Origin: Acidobacteriota bacterium
Lineage (GTDB): Bacteria > Acidobacteriota > Thermoanaerobaculia > Multivoradales > SZUA-115
NCBI GenBank assembly: GCA_024277255.1
Contig: JAJRVQ010000152.1
Span: forward strand, 1-32,769
DNA length: 32,769 bases
Direction: 5' to 3'
Shown: piece by piece, positions 31,767 through 32,769 of the stretch
Position numbering within the stretch: position 1 is the stretch's first letter
Layout of the letters: every line of letters begins with the position of its first letter
Position numbers and translations under genes: made by a program
The notes under the pieces: model-generated
Told to the model about the DNA's origin: nothing
Seen by the model: only the letters and a program-made list of their open reading frames with translations
The model's database searches: none

Positions 31767-32632
31767 GCGACCTCCGCGGCGGACTGGCGGACGGGTTGCG
31801 GTTCGGGGGGCTGCCAGGTGCGCACGTCGATCTTGCCGGTGACGGCGGCGGAGATGAGGGCGGCGCGGCGCTCTTGGAGGAGGGTGACCGTCCCAAAAGC
31901 CTTGGCCGATATAGAGTCGAGACGAGCTACTGCGTCTGCCAAGTTAATCTCAATCCTCTTCTGCTCTTCGAGGGGCGGAAGGGTCATCGGTACGCTTCTC
32001 AGGAACTCACACGTCAGAGCTGCTCTAGTGCTCCCACCACCAGCGCTCTCGAATCGCAGCCAATGATACCTGGCCTGAAATTGCTGCCAGAGAAACTCAG
32101 CGCGAAGTTGACGACTGTCTGGATAAAGACATGCAAGATGCTGGTTGATGGTGGCGGTGGTCTTTAACAATGCAGCTCTTCCGCGAGTCTGCCCCTCACC
32201 AGTAATCGCAACCAGAACCGAACCAGGTTTGCAGAGAGGCAGATGGCATTCCCACACAGCTTGACGAGAAACAAACTGCTCAGCTTCGCAGATTTCACCG
32301 TCATTGATCTTCGTACTGTTAAGCCAACCGACTCCATCTCCGCCTTCGTCAACCCAGTATTCAGGTACAGCACGACTGGGCGTCGAACCATTCCCGACAG
32401 AAGCAACATAGCTCAAACGACTCACCTCCCAATGCGCCGGCACCTCCCCCAACCACTCCACCCCTGAATCGCGCATGGGGGCGTCGGGGTTCAGCCCTTT
32501 GGTGACCGCATGGCTGATGACGGCCTGCCGTTTCTCTTGCAGCAAGGTGATGAGCTTCTGTTGCTTGTCGATCAGCGCATCGATCTTCGCCGTCTCGTGG
32601 TCGAGGAAGTTGGCGATTTGGGTTTGTTCTCT
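31763..32632 (-). CDS. hsdS: Type I restriction specificity subunit S, C-terminal part only
   Basis: The reading frame encodes the end of a first conserved region (REQTQIANFLDHETAKIDAL, then a coiled-coil helix through LLQEKRQAVISHAVTKGLNP). After the central SGVEWLGEVPAHWEV comes a second target-recognition domain (GDGVGWLNSTKINDGE, LCKPGSVLVAITGEGQTRG, HLACLYPDSRQLRAEFLWQQ) and a final conserved helix (LPPLEEQKRIEINLADAVAR). HsdS normally has two target-recognition domains in about 400-450 residues; here the first is missing. Homology begins at about 32632 and sequence beyond it does not read as HsdS. The frame stays open a little further but without a good start; TTG 32545 is the first listed initiator. 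A half-size HsdS could in principle dimerise, but disruption is simpler. No hsdM lies in the window. Confidence 0.85.
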   Translation of the reverse strand, partial: REQTQIANFLDHETAKIDALIDKQQKLITLLQEKRQAVISHAVTKGLNPDAPMRDSGVEWLGEVPAHWEVSRLSYVASVGNGSTPSRAVPEYWVDEGGDGVGWLNSTKINDGEICEAEQFVSRQAVWECHLPLCKPGSVLVAITGEGQTRGRAALLKTTATINQHLACLYPDSRQLRAEFLWQQFQARYHWLRFESAGGGSTRAALTCEFLRSVPMTLPPLEEQKRIEINLADAVARLDSISAKAFGTVTLLQERRAALISAAVTGKIDVRTWQPPEPQPVRQSAAEVA

Positions 32633-32769
32633 AGCAGCCCGGGGTGAAAGCCCGATTTCCGTAGACTTGCATGTCGCCTCTCCAGCCGCAGATCCGGATC
32701 AGCAATGTTGCGAGAAACGTGTCATCTGCTTGCTGGAGGGCAGCAGACGTGCCGAAAGCGCGTTCAGGC
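32633..32769. other. Foreign sequence interrupting hsdS, possibly group II intron
   Basis: From about 32633 the plus strand reads TAGCAGCCCGGGGTGAAAGC and continues to the window edge with several short hairpin-forming stretches and GCCGAAAGCGC. The phrase 'AGCAG-CCCGGGGTGAAAG-CCC' recalls domain I of some bacterial group II introns, which would place an intron antisense to hsdS. No 5' GTGYG boundary or reverse transcriptase is visible here, so this is only suggestive. Confidence 0.3.

Noticed and set aside
30396..32066. Plus-strand frame of 556 residues opposite hsdR
   Set aside because: hsdR on the minus strand has all helicase and nuclease motifs; the opposite frame is a GC-rich shadow without motifs.
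25670..32769. cas genes near the array
   Set aside because: Every sizeable frame to the right was examined; none shows Cas1, Cas2, Cas3, RAMP or effector motifs. The helicase present is hsdR, with type I restriction features.

Overview
The window is GC-rich DNA from a Gram-negative (diderm) bacterium. It encodes apolipoprotein N-acyltransferase, an outer-membrane barrel, a type IV pilus retraction ATPase, a VirB-like envelope-spanning apparatus and an IPTL-CTERM surface protein. Codon use and gene content would fit Acidobacteriota (for example Thermoanaerobaculia) or a similar environmental phylum, but nothing here fixes the taxon. No tRNA or rRNA gene was recognised.

Region 1 (1-2210) is worn by mobile elements. 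It holds a truncated AAA/DUF4143-type ATPase ending in 23-bp-period repeats, a marR-family regulator with an in-frame stop, an intact pirin gene, and two clusters of short repeats that look like solo ends of insertion sequences. Region 2 (2211-6840, minus strand) is an envelope operon: nfeD-type protease, slipin/stomatin, SPOR protein, then lnt. It starts from a near-consensus sigma70 promoter that may give a leaderless message. Region 3 (6841-11139) carries a metallophosphoesterase, an outer-membrane protein and a PilT homologue with an extra coiled-coil tail, separated by repeat-containing intergenic DNA.

Region 4 (11140-23855, plus strand) is a plasmid- or ICE-like backbone. Tightly overlapping trbB-C-D-E-J-(K-like)-L-F-G-I genes encode an IncP-type mating-pair-formation type IV secretion system. 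They are followed by a ParB-like protein, a DUF11/IPTL-CTERM surface protein and a RepA-type replication initiator. No relaxase, coupling protein, ParA or integrase is in the window.

Region 5 (23884-25669) is a CRISPR array of 24 repeats and 23 spacers starting 28 bp after repA. No cas gene lies in the window. Repeat decay puts the old end on the repA side and the leader at the right. Just beyond the leader end are copies of a 12-14 bp motif, two of them forming an inverted repeat.

Region 6 (25876-32769) holds two small proteins of unknown function, a SEC-C protein gene broken by two identical-looking frameshifts, a DUF7674-like gene, and a type I restriction locus. That locus has an intact hsdR, an hsdS whose 5' half is replaced by foreign sequence, and no hsdM in view. 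Taken together, regions 4-6 look like an integrated or resident plasmid segment carrying transfer, partition, replication and defence functions side by side.
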